DNA of 64,000 nucleotides, from assembly GCF_001653235.2 (NCBI RefSeq), contig NC_035796.1, forward strand, positions 2,356,001 through 2,420,000. Direction: 5' to 3'. The first letter of the stretch is position 1. Each line of letters opens with the position of its first letter. This stretch comes from Pochonia chlamydosporia 170. Lineage: Eukaryota > Ascomycota > Sordariomycetes > Hypocreales > Clavicipitaceae. The notes beneath the pieces were generated by a model, which was not told the origin of the DNA, ran no database searches, and saw only the letters and a program-made list of their open reading frames with translations. Shown piece by piece: positions 24,715-36,232 of this stretch. Both the position numbers and the translations under genes were made by a program.

Positions 24715-26244
24715 TTACAACTTCTCCTTCAGAATGTTCTTCATGCGGCGCTCAACGGCATTGAGGTACTCGTTGGTGGTGACGTAGTCGGAGCGCTCGT
24801 TCTTGCCACAAGCCAGGGCCAAATCCTTGGTCATGATGCCGTCCTTGTCGACGGTGTCGATGCAGGCTTGCTCGAGGCTCTCGGCGAAGGCGACCAGCTC
24901 GGGGGTGTCATCGAGCTTGCCGCGCTGGACGAGACCGCGGGTCCAGGCGAAGATGGAGGCAATGGGGTTGGTGGAGGTTTCATTGCCCTTCTGGTGCTCG
25001 CGGTAGTGGCGGGTCACGGTGCCGTGGGCGGCTTCAGATTCGAATGTCTTGCCGTCAGGGGTGATGAGGACGGAGGTCATGAGGCCGAGAGAGCCGAAGC
25101 CCTGGGCGACAATGTCTGACTGGACGTCACCGTCGTAGTCTGGGTATTTGTTAGCACCTGAGTTTCCTTGCTGGGGCTGGACTTAGAATGGAGGCTGAGA
25201 CTCACTCTTCAGAGCCATGATGTAGCCACCCTTGCTCTTGACCATCTGGGCAACCATGTCGTCGATAAGACGGTGCTCGTACCAGATCTTCTTGGCCTCG
25301 AATTGTTTCTTGTACTGGGTGTCGTAGAGCTCCTGGAAGATGTCCTTGAATCGACCATCGTACTTCTTAAGGATGGTGTTCTTGGTGCTCATGTACAGAG
25401 GCAGACCCTTGTCAATGGCCAGCTTGAAAGAAGCGTGGGCGAAACCAGTGATGGACTCGTCAGTGTTGTACTGGGTCTGGGCAACGCCGCCGCCGTTCTT
25501 GAACTGGAAGACTTCAATCTCCTGGGGCTCGCCACCCTCGGGGGTGAAAACCATGGAGAGCTTGCCGGGCCCGGGGGCAACAAGATCTTTGGCACGGTAC
25601 TGGTCACCAAAGGCATGACGACCAATGATGATGGGCTTCTCCCAGCCGGGAACCAGACGGGGGATGCGAGGAATGACAATGGGCTCACGGAAGACAGTGC
25701 CGCCCAGAGCGTTTCGGATGGTGCCGTTGGGGGACAGCCACACTGTTGCACAGGCCTCGTGTTAGCGGGATTGCATCAGTTTGTAAGCATCGGGTGGTCA
25801 ATGCAAAAGTCTCAGTGACAGTTACGTACTCTGCTTCAGCTTAAACTCCTCAACTCGAGCCTCGTCGGGTGTGATGGTGGCACACTTGACGCCGACAGAG
25901 TACTTCTTGATAGCCTCGGCTGCATCAATGGTGACCTGGTCGTTGGTCTCGTCACGGTATTCCAAACCCAGATCATAATACTTGAGGTCGATATCAAGGT
26001 AAGGATAGATGAACTTGTCCTTGATAGTCTGCCAGATAATGCGGGTCATCTCATCACCGTCGAGTTCCACAACCGGATTCTTGACCTTGATCTTTCGTGC
26101 GGCAGCCATATTGCGTGCTGAGATGGAGAAAGTGCGGACGGCACCAAAGGACGGAGCAAATCGGGATGGAGAAGCGCGAACAGATGCAATTGGCACGCGG
26201 CGAAGGGGTAGGGACGAAGAGAAAAGTCTGGCGGCAGAGTTCAT
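24715..26244 (-). CDS. NADP-dependent isocitrate dehydrogenase, dual-start
   Basis: Predicted 458 aa; decarboxylates isocitrate to 2-oxoglutarate while making NADPH. Exons: 26244..25830, 25742..25206 and 25139..24715. The first 45 residues ([20 protein letters not shown] and on) are Arg/Ser-rich without acids, a mitochondrial presequence. A second in-frame ATG at 26109 opens [20 protein letters not shown], the start of the mature enzyme, so a cytosolic or peroxisomal form is likely. The family core is visible: [10 protein letters not shown], the metal- and substrate-binding NYDGDVQSD (rebuilt across the second splice) and the NADP-site [17 protein letters not shown]. The C-terminus is KEKL, a poor match to the SKL peroxisomal signal. 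Confidence 0.96.
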
Positions 26245-28695
26245 GGTGAAGGAAGAAAAAGAAACGCGGCTCCAAAGAAAACGAAGAGGGCGAGTCAATT
26301 AATTGATGCACGCTATTCCGACAAACCAGACGGCGGAACGCGGGGCTTTTCGTCGGGATGGGATCGAATTCGCAAGGGTTTGGAGAGGGTAGTCTCGGTT
26401 CGGAGCAGTATGAGTGTGGGGGAACCCGCGGGGGAGCGGCTGCTTCGGCGGCTACGCGGGTTGCGCTTTCCTCAGGATAAAGGCTTATGCCGAGGCCTGC
26501 AGGGCGGAAGGAGCCAGTGGACGGATCGCGTTATTAATGGGAAGGTGCGCTGTTCTGTCTGTTCAAAAGGGAAAAGCAGGGCTCGTCAGCAGGTGGCACA
26601 AAAGGAGAAAAATAAAGGGCAAGATTCGAATCGATCGCGAGAAGAAAAGTTTCAAAGTTTATACGGAGCAGACTCCAAGCTTTTTTGTTGTCGTGTCCTG
26701 TCCTGACCCAAGCTAAGGAAATTGTCTGGTCTCCTCCCTCGACTCGCCCAGCGCACTTTTTCCGCGCGTGACTGACGTGTGTGGCAGCCAACCTCCAAAT
26801 TGTGCCTGAAATGACGTACCTGAGCAAAAAAGATGCTTGAGCCGCAGCGGAGCAAGACAGCAGCAACCAGACTGACAGAGAGGCAATTGCGTCGCGAAAT
26901 CGAAGGGGTTCGTTGAGTTAAGTTCTTCGAGGGCTTGTGGAATGGGGTAGATGCTGATTTTAGGCGCAAATTCAAATCGAGTCACTCAGCAGCTCCGCGC
27001 GGTGAGATAATTATCTGGCCCTGCCTCGTCTAGCCAAGCTCGCAGACTGGCCAGCCTGGTTTCATCACCACTCGCCTCCAAACAACAAACTAGCACCAGA
27101 CAGCCCTTGTCACCTCGGACGGCGGTCTCGGCGCCGCAGCCAGGCCGAAGTGTGGGCTCGGTGACCGGGGCTGGGCAAGGTCTGTGTGTGCGTGCCAAGC
27201 TCAAGTGCTTGAGTGCTGTCTTCAGCCATGCCGCAGACTTGCCCAATTGATGCCACCACATTGACGGCGGCTGGGACGCTGCGAGTGTTGCTGCAAAGGC
27301 TGCAACAAATGCTACAACAGATCCAACAGCTAACCCAGCGCCATACTGCTGGGCGTGACCCTGGAGACGCCATCGTCGGTCTTCTTGTCATGGGTTCGGT
27401 TGCTGCAGTTGGTGCGAATGACTGATGCTCACACAATTTGCCCCACCAAAAGTTGAGGCGGCCACCGGGCAATTGGCTCAGTACCATCCATCCCGTCCGC
27501 CATCCATGTCTTGGATGTTGTCGCGCATTGTTACACCTGAACGGGTGGTGTGATTTGATTCAGCAGTCTCGGGGGGAGCATAAACAAAAGGTTGCATGAG
27601 GGGTACATGCATCCTTCAATGCCAGCTGCCGTAACAGGTATTACAGCAGATCCAATTCGTCTACATCGATGCGGAGAAAGGTGAACTAAAGGCATTATCG
27701 TGTCTCGTGCTTCGTGGTCTCCAACGGACACGGGTCACGGCCAAGCAATTTTCCGTTCAACATTCAAACCGCCTCAAGCGACGAGAGGCGTTTTCGATGA
27801 CAACTCATCGCCATGGCATTCCAACATGTAGGACTCTACGGTAGTACCTCCGTGGTTACGACCGTACCGCCGAAGCCACTAGCTGAATTGCAGTCATAAA
27901 GGTATACCAGAAGTTCGACTTGCGAGGACCAACCCGCCAACTCAACTCCATTCCTACTGTAGGGTAGCACTTCTATTTGCCTAAGATGGAGGATTGGTAA
28001 GTAGATGCTTCGTTTGTGGCTTAACCGCAATTGAAAAAAAAAACCACTATTTAGCATTGCATGTAGTGTAGCTGCATCTTCACATGCCCGTATCGACTGA
28101 AAGTGCCGCTAACAAGGAGAATGAGATATATAGTACAGCCACTGCAGAACCTCTATGGAGCTCGACGGTCCACCAGGCTTGGTGATTCCCAGATGATATC
28201 CACCAAGAAACTCCGATATCGCAATAAAAAGTATAAAATGATGCCCTTGAACAATTAAAATTCAAACGACTGTTTTGGCAATCTCTTATCTTGACGTTGC
28301 GCACATCGCCGAACACCATCAGCATGTGTCATAAACCCGCCTTAATACCGCTGGACGTCAGAGTCCACAACAGCCGGGACAGTAGAGCACAGTGTGTGCT
28401 CGGATTCTCACCATGAAATCAGAGAGAAAGGCGTTATTCGTCGTTGGAGGACGGCATATGAGACATGAGACGCCAGATTAGTTCTGAGCACAGTTACAGT
28501 GACAGCGGTATCATATTCATAAGAACATACCAGTGCTACATTCCAGTGAGCACACGACACTTCTTTTGAGACGCGGGGAAGCATCTGCACAGTCATGACT
28601 TATACGAATAGAGTATATCATAGCTTGATTAGCCAGGAGTACAGAACTCTTCCATGTTGCATCTATCATGACGTTTGGAAGGATTGGCTTTGAAG
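26245..28695. other. 2.45-kb gene-free stretch
   Basis: Begins with the isocitrate dehydrogenase promoter and ends with the GMC oxidoreductase promoter. Between them are only short, motif-free frames. A patch at 27284-27330 is a loose GCTGCAA/CAACA repeat. A 10-A run sits at about 28034. No RNA gene or transposon was recognised. Confidence 0.5.
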
Positions 28696-30710
28696 ATGCT
28701 GCCTACATTGGTTATCCATGTTTCCCTGATGCACCTGGCACTGGCCGCTTCTAACATCCAACATCCTTCCCCTGACGACGGTCATACACGGCCAAATATT
28801 TCTTTCAAATACTTCGTTGAAGCCGTAACATCTCTACTTGGAGGTGACGGGGCGACTCCATCTCCTCTTGGCTACCTACAAGGGAAGATCGGTAAACCCC
28901 AAGAGTTCGACTACATCGTCGTTGGCGGAGGAGCGGCGGGTACTGTCATAAGCTACCGCTTAGCTGAAGTTGGATATGATGTGGCTTTGATCGAAGCTGG
29001 CGAATACCATGAGTACTCTAAGCCCGCCTTTGGATCTGTCCCTGGACTTGGGGCCGTGTTTGCTGGCGCCAGTGCTTTGACGCAGTTCAACTGGACCGAC
29101 TGGGAATTATACGCAGAGACACGGGATAGTACAGGTGGCCGAATGATTCATATACCTCAGGGTAAAGGCATTGGCGGTTCTTCGTCTCTTAATTATATGT
29201 TGTACGGTATCCCGCCCTGGAGCTTCTTCGATAAATGGGCGGACATGGTCCAGGACGAGAGCTACAGGTGAGAATGCAACCCCTAATAAGAGCTAGTAAT
29301 CAAGAAAAGAAGAATACTAAGATCTTGCCCGTTATGTAAAGATCAGATAACTTTCAGCAATTCTATGCCAGAAGCGCAACGGCTACCAACCGCACGCATT
29401 CGGCTGGACTGTCGGTATGGAATGACACTCGTGTCTTTGACAATACGGATGGGCCCATTCAACTCAGCTACACAAACTTCATATCACCATGGACACATTG
29501 GCTAAAAAGGGGCTTGGACGCCACTGGGTTCAGGCGGCCAGTCGACACTGAACCCTCCAGTTTGCCTTTCTATCTCCAGCCCCAACTGACAGTGCGGCCA
29601 GATGATGCCTCAAAGAGTACAGCCTCAGAATTCATTCTCAAGGCGAAATTGACGAACCTGGCAAGATTAAGGGTATTCACGAGCACAGAAGTAACCAAAA
29701 TATTCTTCGAGAAAAGCAAGGCCACTGGAGTATACGTCACTTCCTCTGGAAATGAATCTCTGCTCAAAGCAACAAGGGAAGTCATACTCTCTGCTGGCGC
29801 TGTAAAGTCGCCCCATCTTTTGATGGTGTCGGGGATAGGCCCGGAGGATATCCTGAGGGAGCACAACATCACCACGATATCCTCTTTACGGGGTGTTGGT
29901 CAGAATCTGCAGGATCATGTCTATTTCGGCGTGTCATATCCTGTTGCTGTTGAGACGGCTGATGCTAGTGTCACCAACATCGAAGGATTCAACAAATCGC
30001 TGCGACGATATGAAGCATCCGCGAATGGTATACTCAGCTCCAATGGCCTCGAGTTGCTTGCTTTTGAGAAGCTGCCTCCGAAATATCGTCATTTTTCGGC
30101 ACAAACCGATGCTCATCTCTCCGAGATTGGACGAGACTGGCCAGAAGTAGAGTATATATCCGCCAACGGTTACATTGGCAGCTATCAAAGCGACTTGTTC
30201 CAGTCATTCAACGGTACCAACCATGCCACCATCCTAGCCACCCTTTCTGCACCAACATCAAGGGGCAATATCACAATTCAAGCTGCAGACATGTCACAAC
30301 CGCCCATTATATCCCCAAACTGGCTAGAGTCCAAAGCCGACCAAGAAGTAGCAATCGCATTGTTCAGGCGTGCACGAGATATATTTCTATCTCCCGTGCT
30401 ACGAAGCATCCGCTTGGGAGTCGAATCGTGGCCTGGACCGGACGTACAGACGGACCAACAAATCCTTGACACGGTTCGGAGATCATTTTTCACGTCTGGC
30501 CACTTGGCTGGAACATGTAGAATGGGCCAAAGAGGTGACGAGGCCGCCGTCGTCGACAACGCAGCCCGTGTGCTTGGTGTTCAGGGCTTACGAGTGGTGG
30601 ATGCGAGTTCGCTGCCCATATTACCACCAGGCCATCCCATTGCGACGATGTACGCCTTTGCAGAGAAGATTGCCGACTCTATAATCCGCGAACAAATCGG
30701 CATAACATGA
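28696..30710 (+). CDS. Secreted GMC-family FAD oxidoreductase
   Basis: Predicted 646-aa glucose-methanol-choline oxidoreductase. Exons 28696..29267 and 29342..30710 flank a 74-nt intron. The first ATG in frame is at 28696 and opens a signal peptide (MLPTLVIHVSLMHLALAA). The open frame extends 21 bases further upstream, but only from a TTG. FAD-binding DYIVVGGGAAGTVISYRL (about 72-90) is followed by the GMC signature GKGIGGSSSLNYMLYG, the second signature SAGAVKSPHLLMVSGIGP, and the active-site pair His578 (SGHLAGTCRMG) and His622 (PPGHPIATMY). Family members oxidise alcohols, sugars or aryl alcohols. The substrate is unknown here. It converges on an SDR gene 45 bases away, and the two may form a small catabolic or secondary-metabolic unit. 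Confidence 0.93.
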
Positions 30711-30755
30711 CCGGCCCTCAAGAGCAGACATCGCACTGCAAGACCTGGCCGATAT

Positions 30756-31538
30756 CTATTCCGGATACACCATCTTCCTACTCACGCCTCCATCAACAAC
30801 CATTTCCACGCCACTCACACCATCCGCATCAACCAAATACTCAACCGCCCTCACCACATCCTCCACCCTGCCCACTCTCCCCGTCAAATGCCACCGCATA
30901 TCCTCCTCGCTCAGCCCGTCCTTCCACCTCCCACCTTTCTCATCCGCCTCCCTACACTCATCACCAACATGAATCCACCCCGGCACAAGAGCATTCACCC
31001 TCACCCCTCTCCCACCCAACGACACCGCCATGCTCTGCGTCAGCCCCAGCAAACCCGCCTTGGTCGTGGAATACGCCTCATTATCAGGCTCGCTCATCAA
31101 AGCCCTCGTCGACGAGACATGTATCACGCATCCCCTCGCCGCAATCAGCATATCCAGACACGCCTGCGTCATTAGCATCGGCGCCGTGAGATTCGTCTCA
31201 ATGCTCTTGTTCCACTCCTCCAGCGTCATGTCCTGAAGGGAGAGACCGCCCACGCCTCCCGTGTAAGCGGCGTTGTTAACCAGACAGTCGAGATGGCCGC
31301 CAAAGAAGGACCGCGCTTCTTTGACGGCAGAGGTAATGGCGCTGGGGGAGCGGAGGTCCGCTGCGTAGGTGGAAAATACTTGGGAGGAATGGGATTTTGA
31401 TAATACGCTGGCTGTGTGTTCTAGTTCAGTTGTGTCGTGGTCGATGAGGAAGACGCGGTTGTTGGAGGCGAGGAGGTGGCGGGTGAGGCCGCGGCCGATA
31501 CCGCGAGCTGCGCCTGTGATGAGGAAGTTTTTGGGCAT
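30756..31538 (-). CDS. Short-chain dehydrogenase/reductase (SDR)
   Basis: Predicted 260-aa classical SDR using NAD(P). Motifs in order are the cofactor loop TGAARGIGRG, DLRSP, CLVNNAAYTGG, the catalytic Ser in VIHVSSTRA, the Tyr-x-x-x-Lys in EAYSTTKAGLLG, and a C-terminal MVVDGGVSRKMVYP like that of 3-oxoacyl-ACP reductase-type enzymes. An earlier in-frame ATG at 31622 would add 28 hydrophobic residues (a possible membrane anchor). I prefer 31538 because it starts right at the Rossmann fold and has A at -3. No intron. It is convergent with the GMC gene, 45 bases apart. An aspartate after the second strand (LIDHD) points to NAD rather than NADP. Confidence 0.88.
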   Translation of the reverse strand: MPKNFLITGAARGIGRGLTRHLLASNNRVFLIDHDTTELEHTASVLSKSHSSQVFSTYAADLRSPSAITSAVKEARSFFGGHLDCLVNNAAYTGGVGGLSLQDMTLEEWNKSIETNLTAPMLMTQACLDMLIAARGCVIHVSSTRALMSEPDNEAYSTTKAGLLGLTQSMAVSLGGRGVRVNALVPGWIHVGDECREADEKGGRWKDGLSEEDMRWHLTGRVGRVEDVVRAVEYLVDADGVSGVEMVVDGGVSRKMVYPE

Positions 31539-31622
31539 GATGGGTTTTGAGATGTTGGGAATGAGAATGACGGTTGTGAAGATGTAAGTGAGAAGTTGGG
31601 TTCCTGATGTAATTGATGGCAT

Positions 31623-32232
31623 TTAGTGCCCCACATCTGTTCTAACTCTGTCCTGTACTCGCGAGAGGTAATTGCCCAGAACACACTAAGAAAATATATG
31701 CTACGATCATGTGCAGTGCTGCGAGTATCGTGGTGTAATTCGTAACCTAAATCCGTGACCTTGCACTGCAAAAAGTCATGAGCATTCCGCGGCATTAACG
31801 ATCGCGCAAGGCAAACGAAGACTGGAAAGTAGAAAGGGTAGGAAATCATATTCGCTAAACTCAGGTATACATTCTGAGATCAAAAAGAAAGGTCCAACTG
31901 CTTGTACCGTGTTCCAAAGCAATGGCGACGCTCCCAAACGTTTTCTCGCCACTTCCTGGCCTGCAAATAATACGAATCAGATTGAAACGACAGACACCAT
32001 AAAGCAAACCATACCGGCCTTCTCCTCCTTAGAATCATACTCTGTGTATGGACACACAACTAGGTTTGTCTTGTAATTCGGAAGCCAAGACTTTGGGCAA
32101 TATGGCGCCCCTCTCGGCATGGCTCGAATTAGGCCGCTTCTTGTGGCAGCTCAGTGACGCTAGATTGGTAACTTAACTTTGCATCCTAGACCAGGTTAGC
32201 AGACGACGCTCAAAGGTAATGTCTAAGATATT
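31623..32232. other. Promoter of SDR and 3' flank of NLR gene
   Basis: Both neighbours are on the minus strand, so this spacer holds the SDR promoter and the 3' UTR of the NLR. It is AT-rich and without a convincing frame. Confidence 0.5.
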
Positions 32233-35200
32233 TCATACAAGCTCATAAACCCCTGCGGCCGCCCACTTCCTAGCCTTCGTCATCAACTCGTTAAGCCAAT
32301 ACGTCCCCAGTCCAAGGATCCACGACTGTCCGTCCGTCTTCTCCAAGAGAAGCAGTGAGTGAGCTTGCCGCTGCCGACCTATCTCGGCTTTCCCCAACTC
32401 GAAGTAACAATCCGAGAGACTGAGTTCCGCAATCAAAGGCATAAACGACTGACGATCCCACTTCCCCTTTTGTTCGTCCACGTCCATCTTGTTCGCACAA
32501 TAATCAATCATCTGGTTCCAGTACATAATGGCCGGATAATAGTCGCCCCTCAAATGATGAATACGCGCGAGGACCGTCATGACGAATGCCACACGGAACT
32601 TTTCAAAGTGCCACAAGTTTCCAAAACTGAAGAAGTGCTCCAGCAGCTGTTGCATGAGGGCTTCGCTTTCGGCGTATTTTTCCTGCAACATAAGGCTTTC
32701 GCCGAGGAGCATTTCTAGATACATGGTGTCACTGCGGCGATTTGGGGTCCTCGTCTCCATCGATTGGTACACTGGCCGGGCTGCTAGGTATGTGCGAAGG
32801 ATTTCTTCCGCTTCCGCAGCACGATCTTGCTCCATGAGTGTATGTGCAAGGTCGCCGGCGGACCAACCCTCCGGCTGCGTGCCCTTGGCGGCATACTTGT
32901 CGAGGTACACTTTGAACTGGGTCTCGGATTCGGCCCATTCACCATGATCTTTGAGCACTTTGCCGAGAATGCGGGCTTGTGCTCCGAGAGCGAATGTTTC
33001 CTTGCGGCTCGGTGCTTCCGGTTTGAGCGGAGACCAAGATTTCAAGAGTGCCTTGCTCCGCACGAACTGTTCTGATCCAGAACCAACTTCTGTGACTAGG
33101 AGTTCTGCCAGAGTAGAATGGATGATCCCTATCTCCGCGTTGGTCAATTCGTCGATGGTGGTCTGGTTAGATTGTTGTGCTTGCTTGACAGAATCGAGGA
33201 ACTTCTCGCACTCTCTGATGCCACCAGCGTAATTTCCGTTTTCATAGTAGGTAATGACGAGACGAACTGACAAAGCTCGGGCTTTGAGGCCCAAGTGTGT
33301 CGAATCCTTTAGAAGTTCGTCTATCCAAGCGAGAAGGTACGCATTCTTCTTTGGTTCACCTTGCCCGTACGTCAAGTCACCATCAAGAACAAGTTTGGCA
33401 ACAACCTCGCGAGGTCGCAGTCGCCCGGCGACTTGTTGAACAGACTGCGGTGAGGCAAAGGAGTCCAAAAAGTCAATGGACAGATCATTGTCAGGGTGCT
33501 TGAATGATTCGTATGCGTAGATAATATGTGGAATGTATGCTCTCGTCAACACGCCGTCTCTGTCAGGTGTTAGTGCGGGAGTAAACGAACTGTGTTCACG
33601 ACTTGAACATACCTCTTCTCCAGAATATACTCATCCGCTGGGAAAGCATGTGCCAGGAACAAAAGTGCCTCTGCACAATGCTTGCGGCGTAGGTCCCGAG
33701 ACATGCGATGCTTGGCACATTTGTGATACAGAGGATGCAGCGTGAAGGAGCTACCGGCCCCGTCTTCAGCAGATCCAAAAGTAATAATGGACAGAGACAT
33801 TAAATCCTCGAGAGCATCCCAAAGCCTGATCGGATTGTTGATCAATTTGATTAGTGCCTCTGGAACATAATTCTCCTGAGGTGTAACTGTCATTGCTTCG
33901 CCATTGGAACCCCAGCTCAGCTGACTTGTTACGCCTCTTTTTAGAAACGCTTCGGTGACCTCGGCTCTGTTCAAGAAGATGAGCAAGCTGAGTAGAGCGG
34001 AGGCATCTGGTCGAGTATCAATTTCTTTGAAGTTGAGCTCCAGCGCACCGCTGACAGAACGTTCATAGTTCGAAAACGGCCGAGGTTGGTCCAACAGTTC
34101 TTTTTGGTATTCATGAAACAGAGAGGCATATTCAGTGACACTTTTTCGCCGAACGCTCATATATGCTCCCGCCGAATCTATTGCCAATGGTAAATGTCCA
34201 ATTTCTGCTAAAAGTGTCTTGGCTGCTTCGGCTTCCCCCTCGTTGGAAGGATCCAGTCCTGATCGAGCAAAGAGAAGCTCTTGGGAGGCTTCGGGAGTTA
34301 GAGACCGGACATGCAATGCTGCCCGAATAAATTCATTCTCATCAACACGTGAGTCTTGGGTTGTGACGATGATGTGACCCCTGTGGGCGAGACGAGAGAG
34401 GTATGGCGATACGTCTTGTAAATGATTAGCGTTGTCGAGAATGAGTAGCCACCGATCTTCCTGAGACGTCAACCAAGCCAAAATTTTCTCAACAAAGTTT
34501 TCGTCCTTGTCCACGGACTCGCAAACTCGATGCTGCATTTGTCTGAAGTCGTTGCGTAAGACTTCAGCAGATGCAGCGTTGGCGAAAAACACCCACTCAT
34601 ACAGGTGAGAATGGTCTACAGCATATTTGATGGCCAACTGCGTCTTACCAACTCCTCCAACCCCGTGCAGGGCCACCGCCTGGGGCACGTAGTTGTCCTC
34701 ATCTCCCAGCCAATTGTGAAGACTTGCCAGTTCATCGTGGCGGCCAATAAAATACCTGCCTGGCCGAAAAGGAACGAATATATGGTTGTGTTCCTTCATT
34801 CTCTTCGGCTTTGGGGCATTTCTAATTTTGTCCACAAGTTTCTTGAGGCTGTCAAAGACTAATCGGAATCTCTCATCGCTGGAATTTCTGAACTTGACGA
34901 GGTTTATATGATCACCGTTCAAGCAGATTGCTTCCTCGTTCTCGATGAAAAGCTGAGCTGACGCTTTCTCCACAATCTGAGGGCGACTCATATTAGGCCA
35001 AAAAGGTTATTCGTACAGAGTGGGACATATGGAATGGAACAAAACTGACCTTGGTGCCTCGGAATAGTCTATTTCGTCTTGTCCTCTCCCCTTCATAAAA
35101 GCTGGTGCATGGGATGGATTTCTCCCGAACAAAGCTTTTGAAGTCTGAGTCGAGCTCCAAGCTGTGGAACGCAGTGTTAGTTTATCACTCTGAAGATACT

Positions 35201-36232
35201 GGGAAGTGCAGCGAGGAACAATGGTATAACGACGAAGCCGTTGTGTTTGACTGAAGCAAGAGACAACTTACAGCTTTGGCGAAGACGTGCACAGATCGCG
35301 AATAAAGTTATTCGGCGGATCCACAATTATCTTCGAAAAGACTTCGAAGATGGAGACGAAGTCTGCGAGATGGCTCCCGCAATGTGGCGTTGCAAAGAAG
35401 ACGAACCCCTTTGCACAGCTCGCAATGAGTTTTGCCTCTGGGGTGGGCAGAGTAACGGCCTATAAGCCATGGCGAACAGCATTGGTTAGCAGTGAGGCTT
35501 AGACAAACGACCAGAAGGATGGCAACAAGGGAAATTCGAGTGAAGGAAACGAGGGGCAAGACAAGAGTTGGGATGAGAGACCCTGGCTGCAGCTTTGGTT
35601 TGATGCCGCATCCCAAGTCGAGTTGGGTGTTGATTCTTGGACAAGCTGACTGATTGGACTGCCAGCTAGCTCAAGGAGTCAAGGGAGCTCAACAGCTGAA
35701 TGATGACAAACCACGTGCCTTTTTGACTATTAAGCCACCCAGCGAATGGGCAAGAAAGACAATTGGACGTATTTTCTCCTGCCATGGAAATTATCGGTCA
35801 GCTCACATAAACTATTGGATCTCGACCAGCACCTTGTCAAGCACGTCGTCCGGGTCTTACCTCTTCGTGTGTGCGGTGACTGTTCAGTCCCGCAATAAGC
35901 TGCGTTGCAACATCTTCGAAATCCAACTCGGCATTGTTACTCGTCTTTTTGGCGTTGAACCCAAAGGCCAGAGTACGCACTTGGGGGAGCCTGTCTGGGA
36001 GCAGATCACGAATCCAGAATGTACCTGTTTGCGAGTGCGTCCAGGTTTTGAAAGCGTGGCCACCCAAGCCGTGAATACTCACGAAGCTGTAAGACAAGTC
36101 AGTTTGAGTTAGCCCTGCCATGACCAACATCATCTGCAGTTTGGATACATACTCGACCGATATGTCCTTGGGAGCAACCGGCGATCCCTGCCGCAAGTCG
36201 TGAACTCCATACACTGGCTCACTGTTCACCAT
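32233..36232 (-). CDS. Fungal NLR: alpha/beta-hydrolase - NB-ARC - TPR
   Basis: Predicted 1118-aa NOD-like receptor, the class behind heterokaryon incompatibility and non-self sensing in fungi. Seven exons: 36232..36153, 36086..35861, 35778..35719, 35459..35272, 35161..35050, 34976..33613 and 33559..32233; all phases close. N-terminal effector (about 26-240): an alpha/beta-hydrolase of the SesB-like type with oxyanion loop IHGLGG, nucleophile Ser114 in AHSLGGLIVKK, and KGFVFFATPHCGS. NB-ARC (about 290-600): P-loop GVGGVGKTQ (about 327), Walker B WLLILDN (about 400) and GHLPLAIDSAGAY (GLPLA-like). The C-terminal 400 residues are helical TPR-type repeats, the presumed sensor. The intron 35460..35718 must be GC-AG and is 259 nt, unlike the others (53-110 nt). 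If it does not splice, the hydrolase is broken. A TTG upstream of 36232 is the only longer start. Confidence 0.85.

Noticed and set aside
28675..28695. Upstream start for the GMC oxidoreductase
   Set aside because: The codon at 28675 is TTG. The first ATG in frame is 28696, which opens the signal peptide.
31539..31622. 28-residue N-terminal extension of the SDR
   Set aside because: The ATG at 31622 lacks a purine at -3 and the extension precedes the Rossmann fold without family precedent. Kept only as an alternative.
35308..35616. Minus-strand frame with a hydrophobic stretch inside the long NLR intron
   Set aside because: It begins with TTG, overlaps the hydrolase exon in a different frame, and has no homology I can see. 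The GC-AG intron model explains the region better.
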